A DNA stretch of 64,000 bases from CAWABB01 sp963701735 (GCA_963701735.1 CAVPBI010000003.1:48207-112206), one strand, 5' to 3'. Shown: positions 36,601-47,300, counted from the stretch's first letter. The notes: generated from the sequence alone by a model not told the origin. Numbers and translations are program-made.

Positions 36601-38651
36601 GGATGGCGCCGGTGACGGAACGCTGCCGGCGGAAGTATTCCAGGATGTTCCAGGCGGCCGCCGAATCGATGGGGAACTCCCGCTCGAGCCACGCCAGCAC
36701 GTCGGGGTCATCGAGCCGTTCGGCGAGTTCGCGCCTGAACGCCCCGACCTGCCGGCCCAGCTCGACGCTCCGGCCTATTCCCTCGCCGCGCCAGAACGGC
36801 ATCCTCGCGGGCTGGCCTGGCGCCGGGTCAACGCTGACCCTGCTGGCGTCGATGCCGGTCACGCGCCACACGCTCGTGCCGAGGAGGAACGTGTCGCCCA
36901 CCCGCGTTTCGTAGACGAACTCCTCGTCCACCTCGCCCACGCGGGTTTTGCCGTCGCCCAGGTAGACCCCGAAGTACCCCCGGTCCGATATCGTCCCGCC
37001 CCCCGTGATCGCCAGGCGTCCGCTTCCCGGGAGCGACCGGAGGAGGTTGTTGACCCTGTCCCACGAAACCCGCGCCTGAAGCCCCCCGAACGCGTCGCCG
37101 CCGTACCGGCCTGCGAGCATCTGCACGACTCCGCTGAAGAGCTGGCGCGGGAGCGACCGGTAGCAGTACGAGCGGCACACGACGTCGTACAGGCTGTCGA
37201 TATCCCATTCCTGGACGCTTACCATGGCCACGATCTGTTGCGCCAGCACGTCCAGCGGGTTCTCGGGGATTGAGGTTTCCTCGACGTCGTGCCTCAGCAT
37301 GGCTGCGGCGATGACGGCCGATTCGACCAGATCCTCCCGGTGCGTGGGGAGGATCCGCCCCTTGCTGGTCGCCGTGATCAGGTGGCCTGACCGCCCGACG
37401 CGCTGAAGTCCGCGGGCCACGCCTTTCGGCGATTGCAGCTGCACGACAAGGTCGATGCTGCCGATGTCGATGCCGAGCTCCAGGGATGAGGTCGCGATCA
37501 GGGCCCGTAGTTTTCCCGCCTTCAGGTCGGCTTCCATCGCTTCGCGCGCCTCGCGCGACATGCTCCCGTGGTACGCCTGGACGAGCAGGGGTGTTCGCCG
37601 ATCCTCGTCCCCGCTTCGCGCTCGCCCGATCCCTCTGCATCGGTCCGATGATTCCCTCCCGCCGGAATTCTGATGGCCCGACTTCCGCAGCTCTGCTCCC
37701 TCCCCGCGGTACCCCATACAGGTTCGTCGCCAGCGGCGCATCCGGACTTCCCGTCATCTCATTCAGCGTGGACGCGACGCGTTCCGCGAGCCGTCTGTTG
37801 TTGACGAACACGAGCGTCGTCCTGTGCGCGCGGATCAGCTCCAGGAGGTGGTCGAAGATCGTCGGCCAGACGCTCCCCTGCGGCAGGAGGGAGAAGTCCG
37901 GAACAGGACACGAGACCCGAAGATCGGTCTCCTTCCTCCGTCCTGCGTCCACGATCGTGACGGGGCGCGGTTCGCGTCCCTGCCCGCGGTCCTCGAGTCC
38001 TCCGAGGAATGCCGCGATGCGCTCCAGCGGCCGCTGTGTGGCGGAGAGCCCGATCCGGACGAACTCCTGTTCAGCGACGAGCTGCAGGCGCTCGAGCGTG
38101 AGGGAGAGGTGCACGCCGCGTTTGTTCGAACAGAGCGAGTGAATCTCATCCACGATGCAGTACTGCACGGTGCGGAACATCTCCCGCGCGCGGGGAGACG
38201 TGAGCATCAGATAGAGCGACTCGGGGGTCGTGATGAGGATCTCGGGCGGCCGGCGCAGCATGGCCGCGCGTTTGGACTGGGGCGTGTCGCCCGTGCGGAC
38301 CGCGACGCTCACGTCGGGGAGATGCACTCCGTGTTGGCGGGCGCCCTCGGCAATGCCGCGAAGCGGCGCTTCGAGGTTCCGCTCGATGTCGTTGTTGAGC
38401 GCCTTGAGAGGCGAGACGTACAGAATCCGGACGCCGGGCTCGACCGGCCCCTCGAGTTTCTGCTCGACCAGGTGGTTGATCGCCCAGAGGAACGCGGCGA
38501 GGGTTTTCCCGGACCCCGTCGGCGCAAGGATGAGCGTGTTCTCTCCGGCGGAAATGTGCGGCCACCCGAGCTCTTGCGGGGGACTCGGCTCGCCGTACGT
38601 GCTGGTGAACCACGTGCGGACGATCGGGTGGAAGTCCTGCAGTGACGACAT
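33643..38651 (-). CDS. Lhr-type large ATP-dependent helicase (three frame breaks)
   Basis: About 1670 residues over the full span. The N-terminal superfamily 2 core has LAPTGSGKTLAAFLW (Walker A), VDEIHSLCSNKRGVHLS (DEAD-type motif II), GLSATQRPLERIA (III), ATSSLELGIDIG (V) and QRVGRSGH (VI). A winged-helix and Lhr-core beta-barrel follow, then a long C-terminal region. Frame changes near 37590 (GGGG run), 35460 and about 35180-35270 are needed. The C-terminal part holds three low-complexity inserts, at about 35190-35330, 34780-34910 and 33950-34140 (Gln/Gly/Glu-rich). Lhr proteins act in DNA repair. It is divergent from the efflux genes and convergent with the methyltransferase. Confidence 0.85.
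34785..34910. repeat. Degenerate short tandem repeats inside the helicase gene
   Basis: Words such as CTGAGA, CTGTGAGG and GACGCC recur every 9-15 bases. They encode, on the minus strand, a Gly/Ser/Asp-rich stretch (SGASGVSGIS, LTDLSDPSGDSDLSD). This is typical of slippage-prone DNA. Confidence 0.5.
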
Positions 38652-38763
38652 GAAGGCCGGGATCAGGGTCTTTGGAACTCGTGATCAATCAAGGGGTTAC
38701 AGGCAACGTACGACTTCCGCGCGTCCAGGTCAAGCGGCGCACGTCCGCAACAAGCGGGCCCAT

Positions 38764-38792
38764 TTGAGCGTATCAGATGGTGATGTTATGAA
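38764..38792 (+). promoter_or_regulatory. Possible promoter for the efflux operon
   Basis: TTGAGC (38764-38769), 17 bases, TATGAA (38787-38792). The -10 is weak, so this is tentative. It lies in the 196-base divergent gap between the helicase and the membrane fusion protein gene. Confidence 0.35.
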
Positions 38793-38847
38793 CTCGTCGG
38801 CTCGGCCGCCCCGCTCATCTCTGTCCGATTCCGACCCGGAGGGTCGC

Positions 38848-39940
38848 ATGCGCAAGAAAATCATCCTGTCCACGCTCGCGCTGATCGTGCTTGCCGGCGC
38901 GGCATACTTCATCTTCGGCGGATCCGGCAGCTCGGACGCCAACGCTCTGCCGACGGTGAAGGTCTCCCGCGCGACGATCGTGGACAAGGCGCTGGCTGTG
39001 GGCACCATCGAACCTGAGAACGAAATCTCGGTCAAATCCAAGGTCTCCGGCGTCGTCAAGCGCATCTTTGCTGACGCCGGCTCGTACGTCCGCGCCGGCA
39101 GCCCGCTCCTGGAGGTCCGTCCCGATCCGACGCCGCTCGAGCTCGCCGAAGCAAAGCGGCAGCTGCAGATGCGCGAAGTGGACATGGTAAACCTCGACAA
39201 GGAGCGCGTGCGGCAGGAGTCGATGGTCGAGAAGCAGCTGATTTCGAACAGGGACTATGAGGAATTCCAGCGGCGCTACCAGGAGAATGCGCTGCAGGTG
39301 AAGCTCGCCCGCGAGCGCCTGGCCCTGCTCGAAAGCGGTCGCGTGATGATCGAGAACACCCAGATCGAGTCGATCATCAAGGCCCCCATCGACGGCTTCG
39401 TGCTCCGGAAGATGGTGGAGGTGGGAGATCCGGTCACGCCGCTGACCTCGTATCAGGAGGGGACCGTCTTGATGAAGATGGCCAACATGGAGCGCCTCGT
39501 CTTCAAGGGGACTGTCGACGAAATCGACGTCGGCAAGCTCAAGGAGGGGCTGGAGGCGGAGTTGAAGATCGGGGCGCTCCCGGCCGACAAGATCGTCGGG
39601 ACCCTCTCGAAGATCTCCCTGAAGGCCGAGAAGAAAGAGAACGCCACGGTCTTCCCGATCGAGGTTCATGATCCCGGTCGCCAACAACGCGACGCTTCGT
39701 GCCGGCTATTCCGCCAACGCGAGCGTGATCATCCAGAAGAAGGACAGCGTCCTCACGATCCCGGAGCGCGTGGTGACCTTCCGGAACGACTCCGCGTTCG
39801 TGAACTTCGCCCTGGCCGCGGGCAAGGGCGAGGACCGCTTCATCAAGACCGGCCTGAGCGACGCCATCAACATCGAGGTGATGTCGGGGCTCGCCGAGGG
39901 CGACAGCGTCCGCGAGAAACCGCAGAAGCAGATCGAGTAG
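38848..39940 (+). CDS. Periplasmic membrane-fusion protein, HlyD/MacA type (one frame break)
   Basis: About 363 residues. It has an N-terminal anchor (KKIILSTLALIVLAGAAYFI), a biotinyl-lipoyl-like half motif (SKVSGVVKRIFADAGSYVRA), a coiled-coil hairpin (about 95-160) and the second half (KAPIDGFVLRKMVEVGDPV). The frame breaks at about 39667, where one extra C between GTT and ATG splits IEV from MIPVANNATLRAGYSANASV. GGAGG lies 5 bases before the ATG. It links inner-membrane transporters to an outer-membrane channel, and two permease genes follow. Confidence 0.88.
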
Positions 39941-39954
39941 GCGGCACCGTATCC

Positions 39955-41192
39955 ATGGAACAGATCCGGACCACACTCACCGAATTCGTGCGCGACCTCC
40001 GCGCGCAGAAGCTGCGAACCGCCCTCACGGTGTTCGGCATCATGTGGGGGACGGTCGCCATCGTGGTCCTGCTGGCATTCGGGATGGGGTTCAAGCGCCA
40101 GCTCTCCATCAACATGCACGGCATCGGCGAGAGCATCGCGATCATGTTCCCCGCAAGCACGTCGAAGCCCTTCGAGGGCTTCGGCATCGGCAGGCCGATC
40201 CGGCTCACGGAGGACGATGCCTGGCTCATGCGGGACCAGATCCCCGAACTCAAGGCGGTCTGCCCCGAGTTCATGATGTATGAGCTGAAACTCCGCAACG
40301 GCGAGAATATCATCAACGGCCCGGTCGACCGGGGTCTACCCGGTGTACGCCGATATGCGGAACATCATCCCGGACATGGGGGGGAGGTTCATCAACGACC
40401 TCGACATCGCCGAACGGAAGCGGGTGGCTCTTATCGGCGACGAGGTGAAGCGCCTTCTCTTCGGGGACGGTGAGGCGGTCGGAAAGTTCATCTACGTCAA
40501 CGAGATCCCGTTCACGATCGTGGGGGTGATGCACGAAGAAGACCCAGAACTCGTCGTACAACCGCCGCGACCAGGACCGGGTCTTCATCCCTGCGACCAC
40601 GTTCACGTCCATCTACGGCGTGCCGTACGTCAGCAACATCATCTTCCAGCCGCACGATGCCCAGCAGGCCGAACAGGCCATCGAGCGCGTCCGCGAGGTC
40701 CTCGGGAGGAAGCACCGGTTCGACCCGAAGGACACCGATGCGATCTGGATCTGGGACACCACGATGTTCGACCGGTTCATCGGGACGTTCTTCTTCGCGT
40801 TCAACATCTTCATGGGGATCATCGGCGGATTCACGCTGGCGGTCGGGGGGATCGGGGTGGCGAACATCATGTACATCGTCGTCCAGGAGCGGACCCGTGA
40901 AATCGGCGTCAAGCGCGCGGTGGGCGCCACGCGGTGGAACATCATGTTTCAGTTTCTCGCGGAGACCTTCCTGATCATCGGCCTCGGTTCCGTGATCGGA
41001 TTTTTCCTGGCCGTGGGCATCACCGCCGGAATGCAGTACATCCCGATCAAGGAGTTCGTCGGCACGCCGATCATCTCCGTGGAAGTGGGCGTGATCACCT
41101 GCCTGGTGCTGAGCCTCATCGGGTTTGCGGCGGGCTTCTTCCCGGCGCGGCGGGCGGCGAACCTCAACGTCGTGGACTGCCTGAGGACCTGA
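39955..41192 (+). CDS. MacB/FtsX-like ABC transporter permease 1 (two frame breaks)
   Basis: About 411 residues. Starts MEQIRTTLTEFVRDLRAQKL with the first membrane helix (FGIMWGTVAIVVLLAFGMGF). A periplasmic core domain follows, then three C-terminal helices with the FtsX signature GGIGVANIMYIVVQERTREI and GVKRAVGATRWNIMFQFLAE. One extra base in the GGGG at 40331-40334 and another near 40535 disrupt the frame; FTIVGVMHE and VFIPATTFTSIYGVPY lie on either side of the second. No ATPase gene is adjacent, though MacB-type permeases need one. Confidence 0.85.
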
Positions 41193-41195
41193 CCC

Positions 41196-42440
41196 GTGTA
41201 CCGCGAGCTCATACGGGAATTCCTGCAGGATCTGAACGCGCCACCGCACGCGGGCCGTCCTCACGTTCGTGGCGATCACGTGGGGGACGATCGCCGTCGT
41301 CCTGCTCCTCTCGTTTGGCGAGGGGCTGGGCAATCAGATGATGAGCGGGCTGATGAACGCCGGCAACAGGATCATGATCCTGTACGGCGGGGAGACGGGC
41401 ATGCCGTTCGAGGGCTCGCCCAAGGGCCGGCACGATCAGCATGGTGGAGGAGGACGCCGAGATGCTGCGGCAGGCGATCCCGGCGATCGCGATGGTCAGC
41501 CCGCAGTACCGCGAGTTCGTGCGTCTCACGAACGGCCGGACGTCCACGAGCACCGAGTGCGAAGGCGTCAACGCCGCGTTCGAGGAGATGCGCCGGATGT
41601 ACCCGACCGCCGGGGGGCGGTTCCTGAACGACCTGGACGTGGCCATGCAGCGCCGAACGCTGGTGCTCGGCAGTGAGATCGCCACCGAGCTGTTCGGACC
41701 TGTAGATCCGATCGGACGCCAGGTGTTGCTGGACGACATCCCGTTCACGATCGTCGGTGTCCTGCAGAAGAAGCTCCAGACGAGCATGAACAACGGGCCG
41801 GATTCCCGGCGCGCGATCATCCCGTATTCCACGTTCCGGACGATGTACGGCCCGACAGTCGTCAATTCGATCGTCGTGCGGCCCGTGGACCCCTCCCGGC
41901 AGGAGGAGGTCAAGAAGGAGATCTTCCGGGTGCTGGCGAGGAAGTACCATTTCGATCCTGACCGACGAGCGCACGCTGTTCATCTGGGACTTCATCGAGA
42001 ACGAAAAGATGAGCAGGAAGATCGGCACCGGCGTTGCGATCTTTCTCTTCTCGGTCGGGCTGCTGACGCTGGTCACCGCCGGGGTCGGGGTGGCAAACGT
42101 CATGTACGTGGTGGTGAAGGAACGGACGCACGAGATCGGCATCCGCATGGCGGTGGGTGCCCGTCGCAGCTACATCCTGATACAGTTCGTCGGCGAAGCG
42201 CTCTTCATCGCGTTCCTTGGCGGCGCGATAGGCATCCTGATCTCATGGGCCATCATCACCGGCGTTCGCCTCATCCCCTCGGAAGAGGGGGCGATGCAGT
42301 TCCTCGGGAAGCCGATCCTCTCGGCCTCCACGATGTTCCTGACTGCGGGTATCCTTGCCTTCATCGGCCTGCTGGCCGGTTTCTTCCCCGCGCGGAAGGC
42401 AGCCTCTGTCGACCCCGTGGAATCCTTGCGCTACGAATGA
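41196..42440 (+). CDS. MacB/FtsX-like ABC transporter permease 2 (three frame breaks, GTG start)
   Basis: Paralogue of the preceding gene, about 414 residues, starting three bases after it. It shares the layout: first helix VAITWGTIAVVLLLSFGEGL, periplasmic domain (RRMYPTAGGRFLNDLDVAMQ, DIPFTIVGVLQKK) and the terminal helices with GVGVANVMYVVVKERTHEIG. Extra bases near 41240, 41431 and 41960 break the frame. Ends DPVESLRYE, a typical permease C-terminus. The two permeases may form a heterodimer with a distant ATPase. Confidence 0.83.
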
Positions 42441-42533
42441 GCCCCTTGGCGCGCGAGACGTGCTGATGTCGCGACGCCGGCTGAGGTCTCGCGTCGGACG
42501 TGTGCGAGGGCGTCCGGCGATCGACCTGCCTGC

Positions 42534-42562
42534 TTGATTCCCTCTCCATGGGTTCGTAAATT
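42534..42562 (+). promoter_or_regulatory. Promoter for the thioredoxin-like gene at 42584
   Basis: TTGATT (42534-42539), 17 bases, TAAATT (42557-42562). Start of transcription would be near 42569, 15 bases before the ATG. Confidence 0.6.
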
Positions 42563-42583
42563 ACAGTATTCAATGGAGATCGG

Positions 42584-43136
42584 ATGACCCTTCGCCCAGT
42601 TTTCCTTCTTGCTCTTTCTTCTTTCTTCGCGGTCGCCTCTTCTGCCATTTCCCCCTCGCTCTTTGCGCAGAAGGAGACTGCTGCCCCGAAGGCGGCTGTC
42701 CCCGCCACCACTCCGGTCCAGACCTACGCCATCGGCGCATTCGACCCGGCGCGCGATGCGGAGAAGGATCTGCGCGATGCGGTAGCGCTGGCAGGGAAGA
42801 GCGGACGGCGTGTGCTGATGGATGTCGGCGGAGAATGGTGCGTGTGGTGCCGGAGGCTCGACACCTTGTGGGCGACGAACGCCGGGCTGCGCGCCTACCG
42901 GGACAGCAACTTCGTGACGCTCAAGGTCAACTGGAGCCCGGAGAACAAGAACGTCGCACTCCTCTCAAAGTATCCGAAGATCCCCGGCTATCCGCATTTA
43001 TTCGTCCTGGAGAAGGACGGGAATTCCTCCATTCCCAGGATACGGGGGAACTTGAGAAGGGGAAGGGGCACGATCCCGAGAAAGTAATGGCCTTTTTGAA
43101 GGCCTGGGCCCCGCCGGGGAGGATGCCCCGAAATAG
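42584..43136 (+). CDS. Exported thioredoxin-fold protein with WCVWC site (two frame breaks)
   Basis: Starts MTLRPVFLLALSSFFAVASS, a signal peptide. The thioredoxin-like domain contains VLMDVGGEWCVWCRRLDTLW, an active-site CxxC of the DUF255/thioredoxin_7 kind, and the cis-Pro region IPGYPHLFVLEKDG. A lost A near 43021 (GGGAATTCC) and a lost G near 43112 shift the frame; corrected, it ends KAWAPAGEDAPK at a TAG at 43134. Without the second correction the frame runs to 43254. It likely acts as a periplasmic disulfide reductase. Confidence 0.75.
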
Positions 43137-43347
43137 GGCGCACTCGCCAGGGATTCCTGCGGAATATGGCACCGATTGCGGGCGGTTCCCAGCGGGATGG
43201 ACGGCCGATGCCCGGCCAGTGCTGGCGCAAAGACCCGCTCGGAACGGTCGCTAGCATCTAACATGTTAACATAGAGTATCCCCGGCCGCTGGTCCAGAGC
43301 TGCCTGCGTAATGAACACTCTGCGTCCACAGAAGAAGGTAAGCTACG

Positions 43348-43819
<472 letters not shown>

Positions 43820-43930
43820 GGCTCCACGCGGACCGCTTGTCGCTCGAGGGCCGAAGGGCCGGTCGAGCGACCCGGGATGAGCACGGCGCGCCGCGCAGGG
43901 TCCGTCCCGCATTCCGTCACGGAAAATAGA

Positions 43931-43974
43931 AACGCCCCGTTCCGCCTGCTGGCGGGACGGGGCGTTCTGTTTTC
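43931..43974. terminator. Bidirectional intrinsic terminator
   Basis: A 16-bp stem (AACGCCCCGTTCCGCC with GGCGGGACGGGGCGTT, one G-T pair) closes on TGCT. It is followed on the plus strand by CTGTTTT and on the minus strand by TCTATTTT. It ends the thioredoxin gene and probably the minus-strand transcript from the small gene at 44061. Confidence 0.85.
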
Positions 43975-43984
43975 GAACTCGCGG

Positions 43985-44026
43985 TCAGCGCCGCGTCAGC
44001 ACTTGCTCCAGCCGCAGTTGTAGCAG
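43985..44026 (-). pseudogene. Duplicated 3' end of nrdJ (relic)
   Basis: 42 bases match the end of nrdJ (44679-44720) at 39 positions. On the minus strand they encode CYNCGWSKC and stop, the redox-active cysteine tail of the reductase. Upstream similarity fades within about 15 bases. It is a remnant of a tandem copy or of a partial duplication carrying the 3' end. Confidence 0.75.
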
Positions 44027-44060
44027 CTAGCAGCCCGTCAGGCTCTACTCCCGCTGTCCC

Positions 44061-44210
44061 TCAACTACTTTGCTTTCGCATATGTAATCGTGCCAGCTTG
44101 ACACGCTCCTGGATGTCCGCTTTCTCCCGGTATTCATCCTTCGTGAATTTGTACCAGGCAAAAGTGACAAAGAGCGCGATGCAGGTGCTTAATACAACTT
44201 CGGTAGTCAT
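44061..44210 (-). CDS. Small single-pass membrane protein, 49 residues, unknown
   Basis: The reading frame begins MTTEVVLSTCIALFVTFAWY, one strong transmembrane helix with an outside N-terminus likely, and continues with a charged helix (KFTKDEYREKADIQERVKLA). GGAGAG lies 4-5 bases before the ATG. The organisation resembles small membrane regulatory or accessory proteins, but no family is recognised. It lies between two terminator-like structures in the relic interval. The clean Shine-Dalgarno and hydrophobic segment support a real gene. Confidence 0.5.
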   Translation of the reverse strand: MTTEVVLSTCIALFVTFAWYKFTKDEYREKADIQERVKLARLHMRKQSS

Positions 44211-44429
44211 ACATCTCTCCAGCAGGTGTCGTGGAAGAGGGAAGACTGGCCTTACAGGGGCGGTTCCCGGGGGACAGAGGATCAAGTGCTGCCGAATGCC
44301 TGCCTCAATATCACATGGCGTTCGGCTACAATGTAGTCCGGCGCACCAGGAGTTCATGTGATGTGTGATACATTCGTTCAGGCATGTTTTCTTGTGGATA
44401 CCTTGCTTCGCACACAGGTGACATCAGTG

Positions 44430-44522
44430 GTGGGCCCGAAGGAGCTTCCAAAGGAATAGGCCCTGCGGCAAAACCATCCCCATCCGTTCAACCCCGGCAC
44501 GACGATTCGAGTTGAACTCCCG
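44430..44522 (+). pseudogene. Decayed type IX sorting-tail relic
   Basis: Reading from 44430: GPKELPKE, a TAG stop, then ALRQNHPHPFNPGTTIRVEL. This is recognisably the EYALRQNYPNPFNPSTTI-type tail opening with a stop where Tyr is expected and His for Tyr/Asn. No upstream coding remains. It shows that a tail-bearing secreted gene once ended here. Confidence 0.7.
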
Positions 44523-44651
44523 TCCCTGCACATCAGACAGCCCCGGCGGGGAACCCGCAATCCTCCGGGGCTGTGGTATGTACGTGCCTCTGGAGCGCGA
44601 AAAAAGTCGGGCCTCCCTGTGACAGTTCTGTCCACACGAGAGGCCCGGAAT

Positions 44652-44680
44652 AGAAAACGGAACGCGCGCCTGGCGCGCTC
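44652..44680 (-). terminator. nrdJ terminator
   Basis: On the minus strand, GCGCGC, loop CAG, GCGCGC (44664-44678) is followed by GTTCCGTTTTCT, 12 bases after the nrdJ stop. Confidence 0.65.
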
Positions 44681-44689
44681 AGCGTTGCG

Positions 44690-47056
44690 TCAGCACTTGC
44701 TCCAGCCGCAATTGTAGCAGACCACGCAGCCGCTCACGTGCTCGACGGTGCTTCCGCACTCGGGGCAGGTGACGAGCGACTTCGGACCTGACGTCGGCGC
44801 AGCCTTCACGGGCTCCGCCAGTCCCACCGCCGGCGTGTTCTTCGCACGGCGCTCGTCACGATACTTCTCGCGGTTCTCGATGTAGCGCTCGAGCACCTTG
44901 CCGATCGCGTCGGGCGTGGAGAAGATCTGCCCGCCCTGGCCGTCCCACACGGGCGTCGGCCCCGAGATGCCCTTCAGCTGCTTCACGATCTCGCGCGGCT
45001 CGATGCCCGGACCGGAGCGCGAGCGAGATCAGACGGCTGATGGCCTCGGACTGCGCCGCGGCGTTCCCGCCGGCCTTGCCGATCGTGGTGAACACTTCGC
45101 ACAGCCCGGTCTCGTCCTCGTTGATCGTGACGTACAGGTACCCTTCGCCGGTCTTCACGCGCTCGGTGACGCCGAACGTGACCGCGGGGCGCTGGCGGGG
45201 ACCCTTGATCTTCGCCTTCTCCTCCGCTGCCGCTGTCTTTCCGGCTTCCTTCTTCTTCGCAAACTCCTCGGTCTGCAGGATGCCCTCGCGGCTCCCCTCG
45301 CGGTACACCGTGATGCCCTTCAGGCCGGCGCGGTACGCGGTCATGTAGATGTCCGCGACCGTCTCGACGCTCACGTCCTCGGCCAGGTTCACCGTGGAGG
45401 AGATGCTGCTGTCCACGTACTTCTGGATGACGCCCTGCATCTTGACCCGGAAATACGGGTCGATCTGGTGCGCGGTCTCCACGTAGTCGGGGAGCTTCTC
45501 GTCGTCGCCGAAGAGCTGCTTCACGAGCGGGTGGTAGACCTTGTACTCCGAGAACGTGTCGCCGTCGTGGTTCTTCACGCGGCGGCGGTAGCTCGTGCAG
45601 AAGATCGGCTCGATGCCCGAGCTGGTCTGCGCGACGATCGAGCCGGTGCCGACGGGCGGCACGGTGATCACGGTGCTGTTGCGGATGCCGTGCTCCTTGA
45701 TCGAGTCGCGGATCTCCTGCGGGAGCGCCTGCACGAACTTGCTCTGGGAGTACCCCTCCCAGTCGAAGAGCGGGAACGCCCCCTTTTCCTTCGCGATTTC
45801 GACGGAGGTCTTGTACGCCTCGTCCCGGATCACGCGCATCATCTTGTCTGCCACCTCGAGCGCGGCGTCGGAGTCGTACTTGATCTTCATCATCACCAGC
45901 GCGTCGGCCAGCCCGGTGATGCCCAGGCCGATCCGCCGGTCGGACGCCACGGCCTTCTTGATCTTGTCAAGGGCGTGGTTGTCCATGTTGTAGTCGATGA
46001 TGTCGTCCATGAAGCGCGTCGCGATCTTCGTCACCGCGGCGAGCCCCTCGAAGTCAAATGTCTCATCCTCCTGCACGAACTTGCTCAGGTTGATGTTCCC
46101 GAGGTTGCAGGCGGTATAGGATGCCAGGGGCTGCTCGCCGCACGGGTTCGTGCTGGTGAGGGGATTCGCGTACTCCACGTTGTGGTAGTCGCGCATCGTG
46201 TCCCAGAAGATGATCCCGGGCTCGGCCGAGGCATGGGCGTTCTTGATGATCTTGAACCAGAGTTCCTTCGCGCGGACCTTGCGATACGCCTTGCCGTTCC
46301 AGCGCAGCTCGAACTCGGTGTCGTTCATGGACAGCGGCCATGAACTCGTGTGTGATCAGCACGCTGATGTTCGCGTACTGGACCTTGATCCGGCGAGGGT
46401 CGTTCTTGATCGTGATGAACCGCTCGATATCCGGGTGGTCCACACGCATGGTGAGCATGAGCGCGCCGCGCCGTCCGGCCTGGGAGACGGTGTTGGTGCT
46501 CTCGCTGAACAGGTTCATGAATGCGGTGGCGCCGGGGGAGTGGTCGATCGTGGCGTTCACCGGGGCCCCTTCGGGGCGAAGCGCGGAGAGGTCGGTGCCG
46601 ACCCCGCCGCCGGTGCGGTACACCATCGCCGACTCGGTGATACAATTATAGATGCCTTCGAGGCTGTCCGTCCTCGATCGGGATGACGTAGCAGTTGGAC
46701 AGGGTGGGGCGGCGGCGTGCGTCTTCGCGCCCCGCGCCGTGCATGATGCGCCCGCCCGGAACGAACTTGAAATCAAACAGCAGCTCGAGGAACCGGTTGT
46801 ACCAGTACTCCGTGTCGGTCTCCACCGAGGCGATCGCCTTCGCGACCCTGTTCCACAGGTGCATCGGCCCCTTCTCTGTGGGAGCGAGATACTTGGACCG
46901 CAACACGTCCGCGGCGAGGTCGTTGTCGCCATAGTAATCGCGACAATCGAGCGCCAGGTCCATGGTCCGTTCGTTCATCGGGGTTTGGCCGTACGCGGGC
47001 CGGGGGGAATTCTTAGCAGCGTCCACAGAGGTCGGGGGATGCTCCTTGTGGGCCAT
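44690..47056 (-). CDS. nrdJ: Adenosylcobalamin-dependent ribonucleotide reductase, class II (three frame breaks)
   Basis: About 787 residues over three breaks. It reduces ribonucleotides using a cobalamin radical. Recognisable parts: FVPGGRIMHGAGREDARRRP, RTGGGVGTDLSALRPEGAP, the radical and substrate segment NPCGEQPLASYTACNLGNIN, TVPPVGTGSIVAQTSSGIEP, and the terminal cysteine-rich tail (TCPECGSTVEHVSGCVVCYN). Frame changes fall near 46669, 46330 and 45010; one extra base explains the first two. The ATG at 47056 has AAGGA 9 bases upstream and a strong promoter. Together with metH it shows a need for cobalamin. Confidence 0.93.
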
Positions 47057-47103
47057 AGGCGTCTTCCTTCGGGGATCGTTACAGGTTGGTGGTGAAGGCC
47101 TCT

Positions 47104-47148
47104 GAAAAAGCAGCAAAGCCCGACTCCTCGAAGGAAATGGGCTTTTGC
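47104..47148 (-). other. Terminator-like hairpin in the nrdJ leader
   Basis: On the minus strand GCAAAAGCCC pairs with GGGCTTTGC (one bulge) and a CTTTTTC follows, about 50 bases before the nrdJ ATG. It could be an attenuator. An upstream 11-bp perfect hairpin (47166-47198) might influence its folding. Confidence 0.45.
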
Positions 47149-47165
47149 CGTCTGATTTTCGAAGC

Positions 47166-47198
47166 ACCGGCCCGGGCGACTTCATCACCCGGGCCGGT
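47166..47198 (-). other. Strong hairpin in the nrdJ leader
   Basis: The stem ACCGGCCCGGG/CCCGGGCCGGT has an 11-base loop. It lies within the predicted 177-base leader, between the promoter and the terminator-like hairpin. Confidence 0.55.
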
Positions 47199-47239
47199 TT
47201 GTCAATGAGTTCGTCGATCAGGGAAAATTTGTGCGGGAA

Positions 47240-47268
47240 AATATACAATCTGGATGAGGCGAAGTCAA
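47240..47268 (-). promoter_or_regulatory. nrdJ promoter
   Basis: On the minus strand TTGACT (47268-47263), 17 bases, TATATT (47245-47240). Transcription would begin near 47233. Confidence 0.75.
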
Positions 47269-47300
47269 GTGAAAATTTCGGCGAACCGTCTTCCTTCATA

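Larger units (their letters stand above)
44211..44689. other. Gene-poor relic interval with hairpins
   Basis: No intact gene is visible. It holds a decayed sorting-tail relic (44430-44522), a 10-bp stem ACAGCCCCGG/CCGGGGCTGT (44537-44574), a CGGGCCTC/GAGGCCCG inverted repeat (44607-44649) and the nrdJ terminator. A minus-strand open frame at 44378-44635 has no supporting features. Confidence 0.5.

Noticed and set aside
44378..44635. Minus-strand open frame of 85 residues
   Set aside because: It overlaps the sorting-tail fossil and hairpins, lacks a ribosome site and shows no protein-like character.
47056..47233. Adenosylcobalamin riboswitch upstream of nrdJ
   Set aside because: No B12-box-like sequence or matching fold was found; only simple hairpins are present.
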